Source of the DNA: Acetatifactor sp.
Lineage (GTDB): Bacteria; Bacillota; Clostridia; Lachnospirales; Lachnospiraceae
Assembly (NCBI GenBank): GCA_018385425.1
Contig: JAHBAA010000168.1
Coordinates: forward strand, 1-40,353
DNA length: 40,353 bases
Reading direction: 5' to 3'
A model generated the notes under the pieces. The model was not told where the DNA came from and searched no databases. It saw only the letters and a list, made by a program, of their open reading frames with translations. The position numbers and the translations under genes are program-made. Of the stretch, positions 6,058 through 12,964 are shown piece after piece; position 1 is the first letter of the stretch, and every line of letters begins with the position of its first letter.

Positions 6058-7497
6058 CTATTCATACCCCTTTTGCCGGATGATTTCGAATCCATAGCCA
6101 AATCCGCTGTCTATCCGGACGTTGGCCCGAAACTGCGCCACGCATCCGTCTAATCGGAAAAATTGATTTCCGGGTGTCAGCCGAATATCTGCTTCCACCA
6201 TGTCCATTGCGCGAAGCGTGAGCTTTTCCAGGCCTGTCAGCATCAACAGGACGCGAAGATAATCCTCATAAGAAAGCCCGACTCTGCTGATCTGTGTACC
6301 GGGAAGTTCCCCGCCGCAGGCGGACGACAAACCATAATGCCAGGTTGAGGCATCCTTCCATAGCGGAACCTTCCCTCCCTCCAGAAGACTTTTTACATCA
6401 TAGATGCTCTCCATATATGCCCATCCCAGAAGAATCAATGTGGTAACCGCAGGGATCAGCTCCGGAAGCAGAAAGATCCCACAGGCTACGGTGGCAGCCA
6501 ATGTGATCTCCGCCTTTTTCTGGGGATCCGACCACAGGTAGGCCGCATTTGCCGCCTCTCGGATCGCGCACAGTCTTCCCGCCACCTTTCGAAGATTCTC
6601 CACATCGCTGTCCGCTCCGGCCAGCAGATACTCCAACTGATAAGAAAGTGCCGTTTGCTCCTTTGTCTGCCCGAAGTGTCCCAGATTGCGCAGAAGAAAC
6701 TCCTGAAACAGAAACCGATCCGTCAAACCGTCTCTCTCGTCAATGGCCATATTCCCGCGGCTGACCATTCCTTTTTGCAGCCTGCTCTGTATGTATGCAG
6801 CCGTATTGATTCTTTTTTCCGACAGGGTACTCACATCGGTCACCAGGTTCAGGATCCCCTTTTTCTTCAGGGTAAAGACATTGCCCACCGGATTTGCCAC
6901 ATCCACACACCCTGTCTCCTGCTCACTGATCTGTACCTCTGTGCCGTTCAGATCATCCAGCACAGCATTTGCCCGGGTCATGTCTGCTTCAGAATTCTGC
7001 CGGTCCAGGCCGTTTACCGTAATGGTATCCGCCCAATCCATCACCGATTCCAACAGTCCGAGCCCGATGTCATCGCTGACCGCATCAATGGCGGCCCCCC
7101 GGAAGACCGCGCCCCCTCCGTCGGAAAAGAGGGAAACCTGATCGATTTCTACATCCCTGACATTTAAGTCGAAGAAGTCACGGTACAAAAACGAAGCCAG
7201 AAACACATCGCTTACGTCCAGATTTCTGTCCACATAGTCCAGGAGATGTTCCTCGGTGTGATTGATTCTGCAGGAAGCAGTTCCATAGGAGCAGTCGATT
7301 CCAAACAGGCCAAACTGACGAAACAGTTCTCTGTGATATTCTCCCATGACACTCGAAAGCCCTGTTTCTGCTGCGCAGATCGCCTCCAGCGCTGCCCCTT
7401 TATACCTTGCGGAGTCGATCAACACAAGGTATAAGGACACGATCAGCGTAAGGCACAGAGTTAGATACACTGTCAGGTATCCGCTGACCCTTCGCAT
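6058..7497 (-). CDS. DUF5702 domain-containing Tad-locus protein
   Basis: This 479-residue protein recognised as DUF5702 is found next to Flp/Tad pilus genes in Clostridia. The N-terminus MRRVSGYLTVYLTLCLTLIV resembles a pseudopilin (G|YLTVY) with one transmembrane segment, followed by a long outside domain (about 30-330, with EAICAAETGLSSVMGEYHRELFRQFGLFGID). A second hydrophobic stretch, AATVACGIFLLPELIPAVTTLILLGWAY, lies near 335-362, and a C-terminal part ends in RIDSGFGYGFEIIRQKGYE. No catalytic motif is recognised. The biochemical role is unknown; a TadG-like surface or assembly role is inferred from the neighbours. It starts directly next to the Flp pilin gene stop and ends 17 bases before the next gene. 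Confidence 0.8.
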   Translation of the reverse strand: MRRVSGYLTVYLTLCLTLIVSLYLVLIDSARYKGAALEAICAAETGLSSVMGEYHRELFRQFGLFGIDCSYGTASCRINHTEEHLLDYVDRNLDVSDVFLASFLYRDFFDLNVRDVEIDQVSLFSDGGGAVFRGAAIDAVSDDIGLGLLESVMDWADTITVNGLDRQNSEADMTRANAVLDDLNGTEVQISEQETGCVDVANPVGNVFTLKKKGILNLVTDVSTLSEKRINTAAYIQSRLQKGMVSRGNMAIDERDGLTDRFLFQEFLLRNLGHFGQTKEQTALSYQLEYLLAGADSDVENLRKVAGRLCAIREAANAAYLWSDPQKKAEITLAATVACGIFLLPELIPAVTTLILLGWAYMESIYDVKSLLEGGKVPLWKDASTWHYGLSSACGGELPGTQISRVGLSYEDYLRVLLMLTGLEKLTLRAMDMVEADIRLTPGNQFFRLDGCVAQFRANVRIDSGFGYGFEIIRQKGYE

Positions 7498-7680
7498 CTA
7501 CATTCTTCCCGTGCGGACGGTGATCTTCTCAAAGAGACCGTTCACGATCTCCGTGATCTGTTCTCTGAAGATCAACACGAGTCCCACCAGCACCACAATG
7601 ATCAAAATGATCTCTACCGTACCCATACCATCCTCCTCTGTGAAAAAATCCCTGAACCGTTTCCAAAATTTCATTCTCAT
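7498..7680 (-). CDS. flp: Flp-family type IVb pilin
   Basis: This 60-residue pilin is probably the major subunit of the pilus. The leader MRMKFWKRFRDFFTEEDG is basic then acidic and ends in Gly18. Cleavage there gives MGTVEIILIIVVLVGLVLIF, with glutamate at +5, the hallmark of type IVb prepilins. It is followed by a short C-terminal tail (REQITEIVNGLFEKITVRTGRM). The start at 7680 is chosen because GGGAG lies eight bases upstream; the longer frame starting at 7710 would overlap the TadC gene. It is one of the smallest genes of the operon and sits between the assembly platform genes and the minor pilins. Processing is expected by one of the two A24 peptidases encoded nearby. Confidence 0.9.
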   Translation of the reverse strand: MRMKFWKRFRDFFTEEDGMGTVEIILIIVVLVGLVLIFREQITEIVNGLFEKITVRTGRM

Positions 7681-7696
7681 TTTTCTTTCTCCCTTC

Positions 7697-9037
7697 TTAG
7701 ATTGTTCCAAATGCCGGTACCATGATGATCACCATGACGATTCCCAGCATACAGACCATTGGTATCAACAATTTTGTCCCTGCCTCCTCACCGGACTTCC
7801 GGACGTTCAGAAGCTGTTCTTCCAGCGAGGTATCTGCCTCCTCCAACAATCTGGATAACAATTCCTGATTGCCCCGCTTTCTGTTTTGCACCAGCAGTGT
7901 ACTGAGTCTGATGTATTCCCGGACTCCCACTCGTCTTCCAAAGGAATCGATTGCGATATCCTCCATCGTCCCCGCCCGGAGCTGTCGGCAGAGAAGCACC
8001 AGTTCCTCCCCGCAAAAGCTTTCCTCCGAAGACGTTCCGCGTCGTTTCTCGTATTCCCCGGCGATTTTCGCAAATGCTCCCCGCACAGACATCCCTGCCC
8101 CGATGTAGAGCACCAGCTTGTGAACCAGCTCCGGATACTCCTGCCGCAGCCTGTCTGTACGATTCTCCAGGTCCTTCTGAATATCCTGATCCTTCAGGAA
8201 AAACAAAAGCACTGCCAGGATAGGCGTCATACACCATAACACGGTGCTATAGTCCTTCCCTTCAACAGACCACGCAATCTCTGAGCCCTGCCATTCTTCA
8301 GGCAGCACGAGCGAATCCTGCCCGCGGCTGTTCTCTTCCTCCTGTTCCAGATAATGGGCTAATTCCAGTGCCCTTTGTTCCTCCTTTGTTCTGTCGGGCG
8401 GGCGCAGCACCAGAGGAATCTCCTCTTTGTACTCGTACTGTCCATAGCGAAGCGTATAGTGCAGGAGAATTTCTCTGTCCTGAAGCAGGGTCCCGATCTT
8501 CCCCCCACTGTCCAACACCTTGGAATCCTCGCTTTCCCAACTGACTTCAAAGGGATATCCATCATAACTGTCCAACAGATTCAGCGGTGTGATTACATGC
8601 TCGTAATCCGCATTTTCCCCAAGGATCATGGAACCGACCTCTCTTCGGAAAGAATCCACATAGGCTATCACCTCCTCGGTGGACAATTGTCTCGGTGCCA
8701 CCCTGATCTGAAAGACATCCTCCCGATCCTGAATTTTACCGACCAAAGCGATTTTGCTCACCCCGTCCTCAAAGCCTCCCCGCAGAATACTGTTATCACC
8801 TCGAAGAATACTCTGCTTTCCGGCAGCCAGCTTCGCCATACCTCCAAACAAAACTCCCGCCAGGCAGATAAGCAGCACCAGTCGGATCTTCTCCTCGTAG
8901 AAACTCCGAATCAGCTGTTCTCTCTTCTGTCCCGGATGAAGTCTGCTCAGCCCCTCCTCCACATTTCGCGGAACAGGAAACCATCTTTGAAAAATCTTTG
9001 TGTATAAGATATGCACCAGTTTTTCCAAGTTTTTCAC
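7697..9037 (-). CDS. tadC: TadC-like type II/IV secretion platform protein with large extracytoplasmic insert
   Basis: This 446-residue protein ends in a T2SSF/GspF-type domain: RLRQEYPELVHKLVLYIGAGMSVRGAFAKIA (about 295-325), then REYIRLSTLLVQNRKRGNQELLSRL, and a terminal membrane segment LLIPMVCMLGIVMVIIMVPAF. Normal TadC proteins are about 300 residues. Here, two extra segments (TM near 52-70 and TM near 267-283) enclose about 190 residues that should face outward. The insert has repeated beta-rich stretches such as FEVSWESEDSKVLDSGGKIGT and no recognised motif. The chosen start is GTG 9037 behind AGGAAG, just after the TadB stop (TGAGGTG); the 21 residues encoded upstream lie inside tadB. 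It should form the inner-membrane assembly platform with TadB. Confidence 0.85.
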   Translation of the reverse strand: MKNLEKLVHILYTKIFQRWFPVPRNVEEGLSRLHPGQKREQLIRSFYEEKIRLVLLICLAGVLFGGMAKLAAGKQSILRGDNSILRGGFEDGVSKIALVGKIQDREDVFQIRVAPRQLSTEEVIAYVDSFRREVGSMILGENADYEHVITPLNLLDSYDGYPFEVSWESEDSKVLDSGGKIGTLLQDREILLHYTLRYGQYEYKEEIPLVLRPPDRTKEEQRALELAHYLEQEEENSRGQDSLVLPEEWQGSEIAWSVEGKDYSTVLWCMTPILAVLLFFLKDQDIQKDLENRTDRLRQEYPELVHKLVLYIGAGMSVRGAFAKIAGEYEKRRGTSSEESFCGEELVLLCRQLRAGTMEDIAIDSFGRRVGVREYIRLSTLLVQNRKRGNQELLSRLLEEADTSLEEQLLNVRKSGEEAGTKLLIPMVCMLGIVMVIIMVPAFGTI

Positions 9038-9038
9038 C

Positions 9039-9854
9039 TCACTTCCTGCCAATGGAACGGAGCATTCTCTCTCCGAGTGCAAATGCAGCCAGGTAGACAA
9101 TCAGGCACCCAGTCATGATCGCGATTCCGGATAGGTTGTGGTACAGTGTGTCGAAATACCCCGGATTGGTCAGTCCTATATATAGAAAGAACAGAAACGG
9201 CATTCCCTCCATAATCGCCAGTTCCATCCGCTTTCCGCTGAGGATCGCGGCAATCTCTCTCTTCGCGTCCAGCTTTCTGCCGATCAGTTCTGCCGTTCCA
9301 CGAATGATTTCCACCAGATTACCTCCGTTTCTCTTTGCGATGGAAAAGACCTCCGCAAACCATACGATCTCCTCACAGTTGCTCCTTGCACCGAAATCCC
9401 GCAGCAGTTCCTCCAAGGGGATGTTGATATGCAGTCCCCGACGGATGACTCTCAATTCCTCACAGATGAAAGAGTTCTCTCCAAACAGCAGATTCATATC
9501 CTGCTCACTCTCCAGAAAAGCATTCTCAATGGCATACCCGGACTGCAGTGTGACAGACACCGCCAGAATACACTCCCGAAACTGCTGTCCCAGTTCCTCC
9601 TGTTGTCCGGCCAGCCTTCCCGCATACAGATACCGAAAAGCTAATATCCCCGTAAAGGAAAGCGGAAGCACTGCAAACACAGACCGATAGAAAAAATAGG
9701 ACAACAGAAGTACCACGCCGATCGAAATACCCACCACCTTCCACCGCTCCCCCCTCCCCCAATGGTATTCATGATAGTCCCGCAGCCAGAAGCTTTGTTT
9801 TTCTGACAAGCTCCCCTTTTTCCACAAGTGAGCCGATAACCATTCCTTTCTCAT
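9039..9854 (-). CDS. tadB: TadB-like pilus assembly platform protein
   Basis: This 271-residue membrane protein has a T2SSF/GspF-type cytoplasmic domain. Two hydrophobic segments near the N-terminus (VVGISIGVVLLLSYFFY, AVLPLSFTGILAFRYLY) are followed by the F domain (QQFRECILAVSVTLQSGYAIENAFLE, RNGGNLVEIIRGTAELIGRKLDAKREIAAILSGKRMEL) and two C-terminal segments. It should be the partner of TadC and the target of the TadA ATPase. The start ATG 9854 has AGGAG upstream and lies 86 bases inside the end of tadA, a long overlap that implies tight translational coupling. A TTG start six codons earlier is less likely. Confidence 0.87.
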   Translation of the reverse strand: MRKEWLSAHLWKKGSLSEKQSFWLRDYHEYHWGRGERWKVVGISIGVVLLLSYFFYRSVFAVLPLSFTGILAFRYLYAGRLAGQQEELGQQFRECILAVSVTLQSGYAIENAFLESEQDMNLLFGENSFICEELRVIRRGLHINIPLEELLRDFGARSNCEEIVWFAEVFSIAKRNGGNLVEIIRGTAELIGRKLDAKREIAAILSGKRMELAIMEGMPFLFFLYIGLTNPGYFDTLYHNLSGIAIMTGCLIVYLAAFALGERMLRSIGRK

Positions 9855-10980
9855 CCGTTCCCATCTCCTCAAACTGATATAAGGAATTCATCTGAATCTC
9901 ATTCTCCCGAAATCCCACGACCTCCTCGATGGACAACACCCTCCGGCTGTGATCCCGCAGTCTCCCCAGGTGCACCAGAATATCGATTCCCGAGGCGATC
10001 TGCTGCCTGATGGCAGGCAGAGGCAATTCGATTCCCATCAAAACCATATTCTCCAGCCGTGACAGCATGTCCCTGGCGGAATTTGCATGTCCTGTGGACA
10101 TACTGCCGTCGTGCCCTGTGTTCATGCACTGCAGCATGTCAAAGGCCTCTGCTCCCCTGACCTCGCCGACAATGATACGGTCCGGTCTCATGCGAAGGGA
10201 CGCCTTGATCAGATCTCTGATAGAGATCACCTGGCAGCCCTCCGCATTGGCATTTCGGGTCTCCAGACGAACCAGATTGGGTAGCCCCTGGAGCTGAAGC
10301 TCTGCGCTGTCCTCAATGGTGATCACCCGGTTTTCCTCCGGAATGAACTGAGACAATGCGTTTAAAAAGGTCGTCTTGCCGCTTCCTGTTCCTCCGCTGA
10401 TGAAAATGTTATAGCCGCTCAGAACCAGTTTTCGCAGAAGCTCCGCCGCCGAAGCCGTGATGGAGTTCTTCCGAATCAGCCAATCCATGGTGATTGGGTC
10501 CTTGGGGAATCGTCTGATGGTCACCACCGGCCCGTTCAGAGAGATCGGCGGAAGGACCACATGGATTCTGGCTCCCCCCTCCAGTCTGGCATCCACGATC
10601 GGAGCAGAGGTATTGATCACACGGTTACACCCCGCCACGATCATCTGAATCACATCCATCAGTTTCTCCGCAGAATCAAAGCCTCTGGGATACCGCACCA
10701 GTCTCCCGCTCTTCTCCAGAAAAATGGTATCTTTCCCGTTGATCATGATTTCAGTAACTTCCTCATCCTCCACAAAGATCTGCAGGAGATCCAGCCGTCT
10801 CAAAGAGTTGAACAGATCGGTCTTCAGCCGGATGCGTTGTGACACCGGACAGCAGGCTAATTCCTCCAGATTCACAATTGCACTGTCGATCATCTCGGCA
10901 ATATCCTCGTCGGAGATATCCTTTCTGTAATCCATCTGCTCCAGGATCTGTCTCTCCAGTTTTCTTCTTATCTCTTCCAT
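9769..10980 (-). CDS. tadA: TadA/CpaF-type secretion ATPase
   Basis: This 403-residue cytoplasmic hexameric ATPase powers Flp pilus assembly. The N-terminal domain contains the CpaF segment DEEVTEIMINGKDTIFLEKSG (about 72-92). The catalytic core shows the arginine-rich VVTIRRFPKDPITMDWLI (152-169), Walker A GGTGSGKT (196-203), the Asp box TIEDSAELQL, Walker B-like RIIVGEVRG (268-276) and the His box TGHDGSMSTGHANS (288-301). All ATPase residues appear intact and the length is typical of the family. It overlaps the TadZ-like gene by 13 bases and tadB by 86 bases, so it sits in a tightly packed operon. Confidence 0.95.
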   Translation of the reverse strand: MEEIRRKLERQILEQMDYRKDISDEDIAEMIDSAIVNLEELACCPVSQRIRLKTDLFNSLRRLDLLQIFVEDEEVTEIMINGKDTIFLEKSGRLVRYPRGFDSAEKLMDVIQMIVAGCNRVINTSAPIVDARLEGGARIHVVLPPISLNGPVVTIRRFPKDPITMDWLIRKNSITASAAELLRKLVLSGYNIFISGGTGSGKTTFLNALSQFIPEENRVITIEDSAELQLQGLPNLVRLETRNANAEGCQVISIRDLIKASLRMRPDRIIVGEVRGAEAFDMLQCMNTGHDGSMSTGHANSARDMLSRLENMVLMGIELPLPAIRQQIASGIDILVHLGRLRDHSRRVLSIEEVVGFRENEIQMNSLYQFEEMGTDEKGMVIGSLVEKGELVRKTKLLAAGLS

Positions 10981-11975
10981 TCTTCCGATCCTAACTCCTC
11001 CAAAATCTCCTGAATATAAGGAACCATCTCTTTGCCCGGCATTTCCTTCAGCGTCGAAGGCAAATGCATTCTCGGGATATCCAGCCAGATAGTCTTTCTG
11101 AGAATGTCCCGGCAGCCCGATTTCTCCAACACCAGTTCATACTGATTGCGCTTCTCTCTGCCTCTCGTGTCACGGGACACGGGAGTAAAGATTCTCGTAC
11201 ACAATCTCAGCACTTCGATCAGTCCGTTGACTGCATCCCCCATGTCCAGAACAACATATTCATATTCACCCAGCATTTCGATCTGAGAAAACAACTGCAT
11301 CCAGTCGTCCGCAGTCAGTTCCAACAGCGCCTGTCCCGCTTTCACCGGCAAAAAGTACGACAGTCCTCCCATGTTGTGAACCATAGTCTTCATGCGCAGA
11401 GACAGTTTGCCTGGATCGGCATGCAGATAATAGATCAGATCGGCCAGATCCTGGCTCTGATAGTCCGGAAGCAGTTCCCCCATCCCGGCGCAGCTCTCCA
11501 GATTCAGATAGAGCGTGGAATGTCTCTGGGCCAGGTACCTTCCCACACCTATAGCCAACGTGGTCTGCCCCAGTCGGTGAATGGGGGAATAAAACCCGAT
11601 AAATTTCGTATTGATCAATCGGCTCACCGATGCCACAGATCCTTTTGCAATCCGCTCCACATAGAAACGCATAAACTCTCTGCACACTACGTCGGCCGGC
11701 TGATACTTATCCACATAGATCATATCCTCCCACCGGAGTAATCCACTTTCACTCAGTATGACTGTTTTACCGGGTGGAAACGTCAGCTCCCCCTCACCGT
11801 ATACTGTCTCTGAAACAGCAGCAAATGCTACCTCTTCGGCGTCCTTCCGGAGTTCAGACACACCGAAATAAGTGCGTACCTCCCATAGATCACTCTGTCT
11901 TCTCAGATATTGGGCCAACTGCTGAATATACTCCTTGTCCGAATCACAGAGTGCAAGAATTGGCTTTGGCATCAT
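10968..11975 (-). CDS. TadZ/CpaE-like MinD/ParA-fold protein with degenerate P-loop
   Basis: This 335-residue protein has a receiver-like N-terminal part (ILALCDSDKEYIQQLAQYLRR) and a MinD/ParA-type domain from about 120. The usual deviant Walker A (KGGxGKT) is replaced by YSPIHRLGQTTLA (129-141), where both lysines are absent. The Walker B-like strand YEYVVLDMGDAVNG is kept, followed by the typical RIFTPVSRDTRGREK. Comparable substitutions occur in other clostridial CpaE-like proteins, as far as I recall, so this may be a family trait rather than decay. TadZ/CpaE proteins position the pilus machine at a cell pole or site. The start has GGGGAGG upstream and overlaps the peptidase gene by ATGA. 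Confidence 0.8.
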   Translation of the reverse strand: MMPKPILALCDSDKEYIQQLAQYLRRQSDLWEVRTYFGVSELRKDAEEVAFAAVSETVYGEGELTFPPGKTVILSESGLLRWEDMIYVDKYQPADVVCREFMRFYVERIAKGSVASVSRLINTKFIGFYSPIHRLGQTTLAIGVGRYLAQRHSTLYLNLESCAGMGELLPDYQSQDLADLIYYLHADPGKLSLRMKTMVHNMGGLSYFLPVKAGQALLELTADDWMQLFSQIEMLGEYEYVVLDMGDAVNGLIEVLRLCTRIFTPVSRDTRGREKRNQYELVLEKSGCRDILRKTIWLDIPRMHLPSTLKEMPGKEMVPYIQEILEELGSEEWKR

Positions 11976-12436
11976 CTCATTCCTCCCCTACAACAGACCG
12001 TCACAAACGCCATCAAAATCGGGCCGGCCATACAAACTGTTTTACCGTTTTTCTTCCTTTTGTCCGTCTCACCGGCATTTTCCTCTCCCTTCCCGGCGCA
12101 GTAAACAAACCCGAGCCGAAACAAATACGATAACAGTGCAAATCCAAATGACAGAAATAAAAAAACAAGAATCTGTTCGAAATGAAAGAATCCGGCCATC
12201 ACACCCAGAAGCTTTATATCGCCTGCCCCCAGCGCACGGATCAGAAAAAAAAGAGAAAAGAACAGCAGACAGCACAGACCACGAACCGCATACCAAAAAG
12301 TATCCTCCGGACCACCCTTCGCCAAATGATAGACGAATCCCCAGAACAGCATCAGCAAAATCAGTCCGTTGGGAATTCTGCGAAAGCGATAGTCAGACAG
12401 ACAGGTCATTGCTGCCAAAAGACATAATGTGACCAT
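11972..12436 (-). CDS. Prepilin peptidase, A24 family (first copy, operon head)
   Basis: This small membrane protease of about 154 residues has two aspartate motifs: TCLSDYRFRRIPNGLILLMLF near the N-terminus and GAGDIKLLGVMAGFF (canonical GxGD) near the middle. It has about five membrane segments and ends in a basic tail plus one more hydrophobic stretch. It is the first gene of the Tad operon, with a promoter about 110 bases upstream. The start is uncertain: ATG 12436 is preferred because GAGTGGG precedes it, and GTG 12448 is the alternative. The operon encodes a second A24 peptidase at 4675-5115. One may process the Flp pilin and the other the TadE-like proteins, but that split is inference. 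Confidence 0.85.
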   Translation of the reverse strand: MVTLCLLAAMTCLSDYRFRRIPNGLILLMLFWGFVYHLAKGGPEDTFWYAVRGLCCLLFFSLFFLIRALGAGDIKLLGVMAGFFHFEQILVFLFLSFGFALLSYLFRLGFVYCAGKGEENAGETDKRKKNGKTVCMAGPILMAFVTVCCRGGMR

Positions 12437-12545
12437 AATCCCACTCACTTACTCTATGAAAAAGTTTCAAGAAATTGATTGGCGAAACGCCTGAAAAAAG
12501 AAAATCTGAAACGGTAAAAGAAGATCAACCAGATCCACAATGAGA

Positions 12546-12574
12546 AGTATATAACAGATTGTTCAAAAAATCAA
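12546..12574 (-). promoter_or_regulatory. Promoter of the Tad/Flp pilus operon
   Basis: Minus-strand TTGATT (12569-12574), a 17-base spacer and TATACT (12546-12551) form a plausible sigma-A promoter. The start near 12539 gives a leader of about 100 nt containing a short GGCG/CGCC hairpin at about 12481-12492. No other promoter was found between this point and 3142, so the eleven pilus genes may be one transcript of about 9.4 kb. Confidence 0.6.
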
Positions 12575-12646
12575 GTACTTTTTTATATTTTTGCGTATTT
12601 CTTGTAAAGACAACAGATGTGGTACCTTCCGGAGACGATTGTACCC

Positions 12647-12850
12647 TCAGACAGCCCCAATATGTCGGTATAATTCCAAGGCATAGAGTGCAAAGACACC
12701 CGGTATTCCCAGAAAGCCCGAAACACCCAGCGTGATGCCATTCAGCCCCACGGTAAGCTCTGCTCCCATTCTCAAGAGCAGTCCATTGATGCAAAGGATC
12801 GCCACTCCTCCAAACACCAGACGAAGTGCAAAATTGATCAGTTTTTCCAT
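12647..12850 (-). CDS. bofA: BofA-family pro-sigma-K processing inhibitor
   Basis: This 67-residue membrane protein has two hydrophobic stretches and the BofA ending GFLGIPGVFALYALELYRHIGAV. In Bacillus, BofA sits with SpoIVFA in the forespore outer membrane and holds the SpoIVFB protease inactive until late sporulation. Its presence suggests a spore-forming lineage. The start is supported by CGGAG eight bases upstream. A sigma-E-like promoter precedes it (12877-12905). It lies between the glgB terminator and the Tad promoter and appears to be a single-gene unit. Some Clostridia keep BofA without SpoIVFA, so the partner cannot be deduced here. Confidence 0.85.
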   Translation of the reverse strand: MEKLINFALRLVFGGVAILCINGLLLRMGAELTVGLNGITLGVSGFLGIPGVFALYALELYRHIGAV

Positions 12851-12876
12851 AGATTCACTCCGAGGATCTTCTCTTC

Positions 12877-12905
12877 ATCTTATGTAGGATTACCGGGGAC
12901 TATGA
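12877..12905 (-). promoter_or_regulatory. Sigma-E-like sporulation promoter of bofA
   Basis: The minus strand has TCATAGT (12899-12905, 6 of 7 to the Bacillus sigma-E -35 consensus KMATATT), a 14-base spacer and CATAAGAT (12877-12884, 6 of 8 to CATACAHT). It lies about 27 bases before the bofA start. bofA is sigma-E controlled in B. subtilis, which fits. No sigma-A promoter is seen in this gap. Confidence 0.5.
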
Positions 12906-12923
12906 CATGCCTTTTCACGCAAA

Positions 12924-12950
12924 GACACCCTCTGCCGGGCAGAGGGTGTC
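12924..12950 (-). terminator. Intrinsic terminator of glgB
   Basis: A perfect 11-bp stem GACACCCTCTG/CAGAGGGTGTC with a 5-base loop starts 15 bases after the glgB stop on the minus strand. A short T-run (TTT) follows. It is very stable, so it probably ends the TPR-glgB transcript before bofA. Confidence 0.8.
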
Positions 12951-12964
12951 TGTTATTTCTTCAT

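Noticed and set aside
5902-6153. A plus-strand 83-codon frame starting MMMTPLQRK
   Set aside because: Not a separate gene: it is the flipped-orientation version of the inverton and continues into antisense of the DUF5702 gene. It matters only as evidence that the segment is open both ways.
10968-11975. TadZ-like gene as a decaying pseudogene because of the missing P-loop lysines
   Set aside because: The frame is intact, closely packed and similarly substituted in other clostridial CpaE-like proteins as far as I recall, so it is more likely a family trait.
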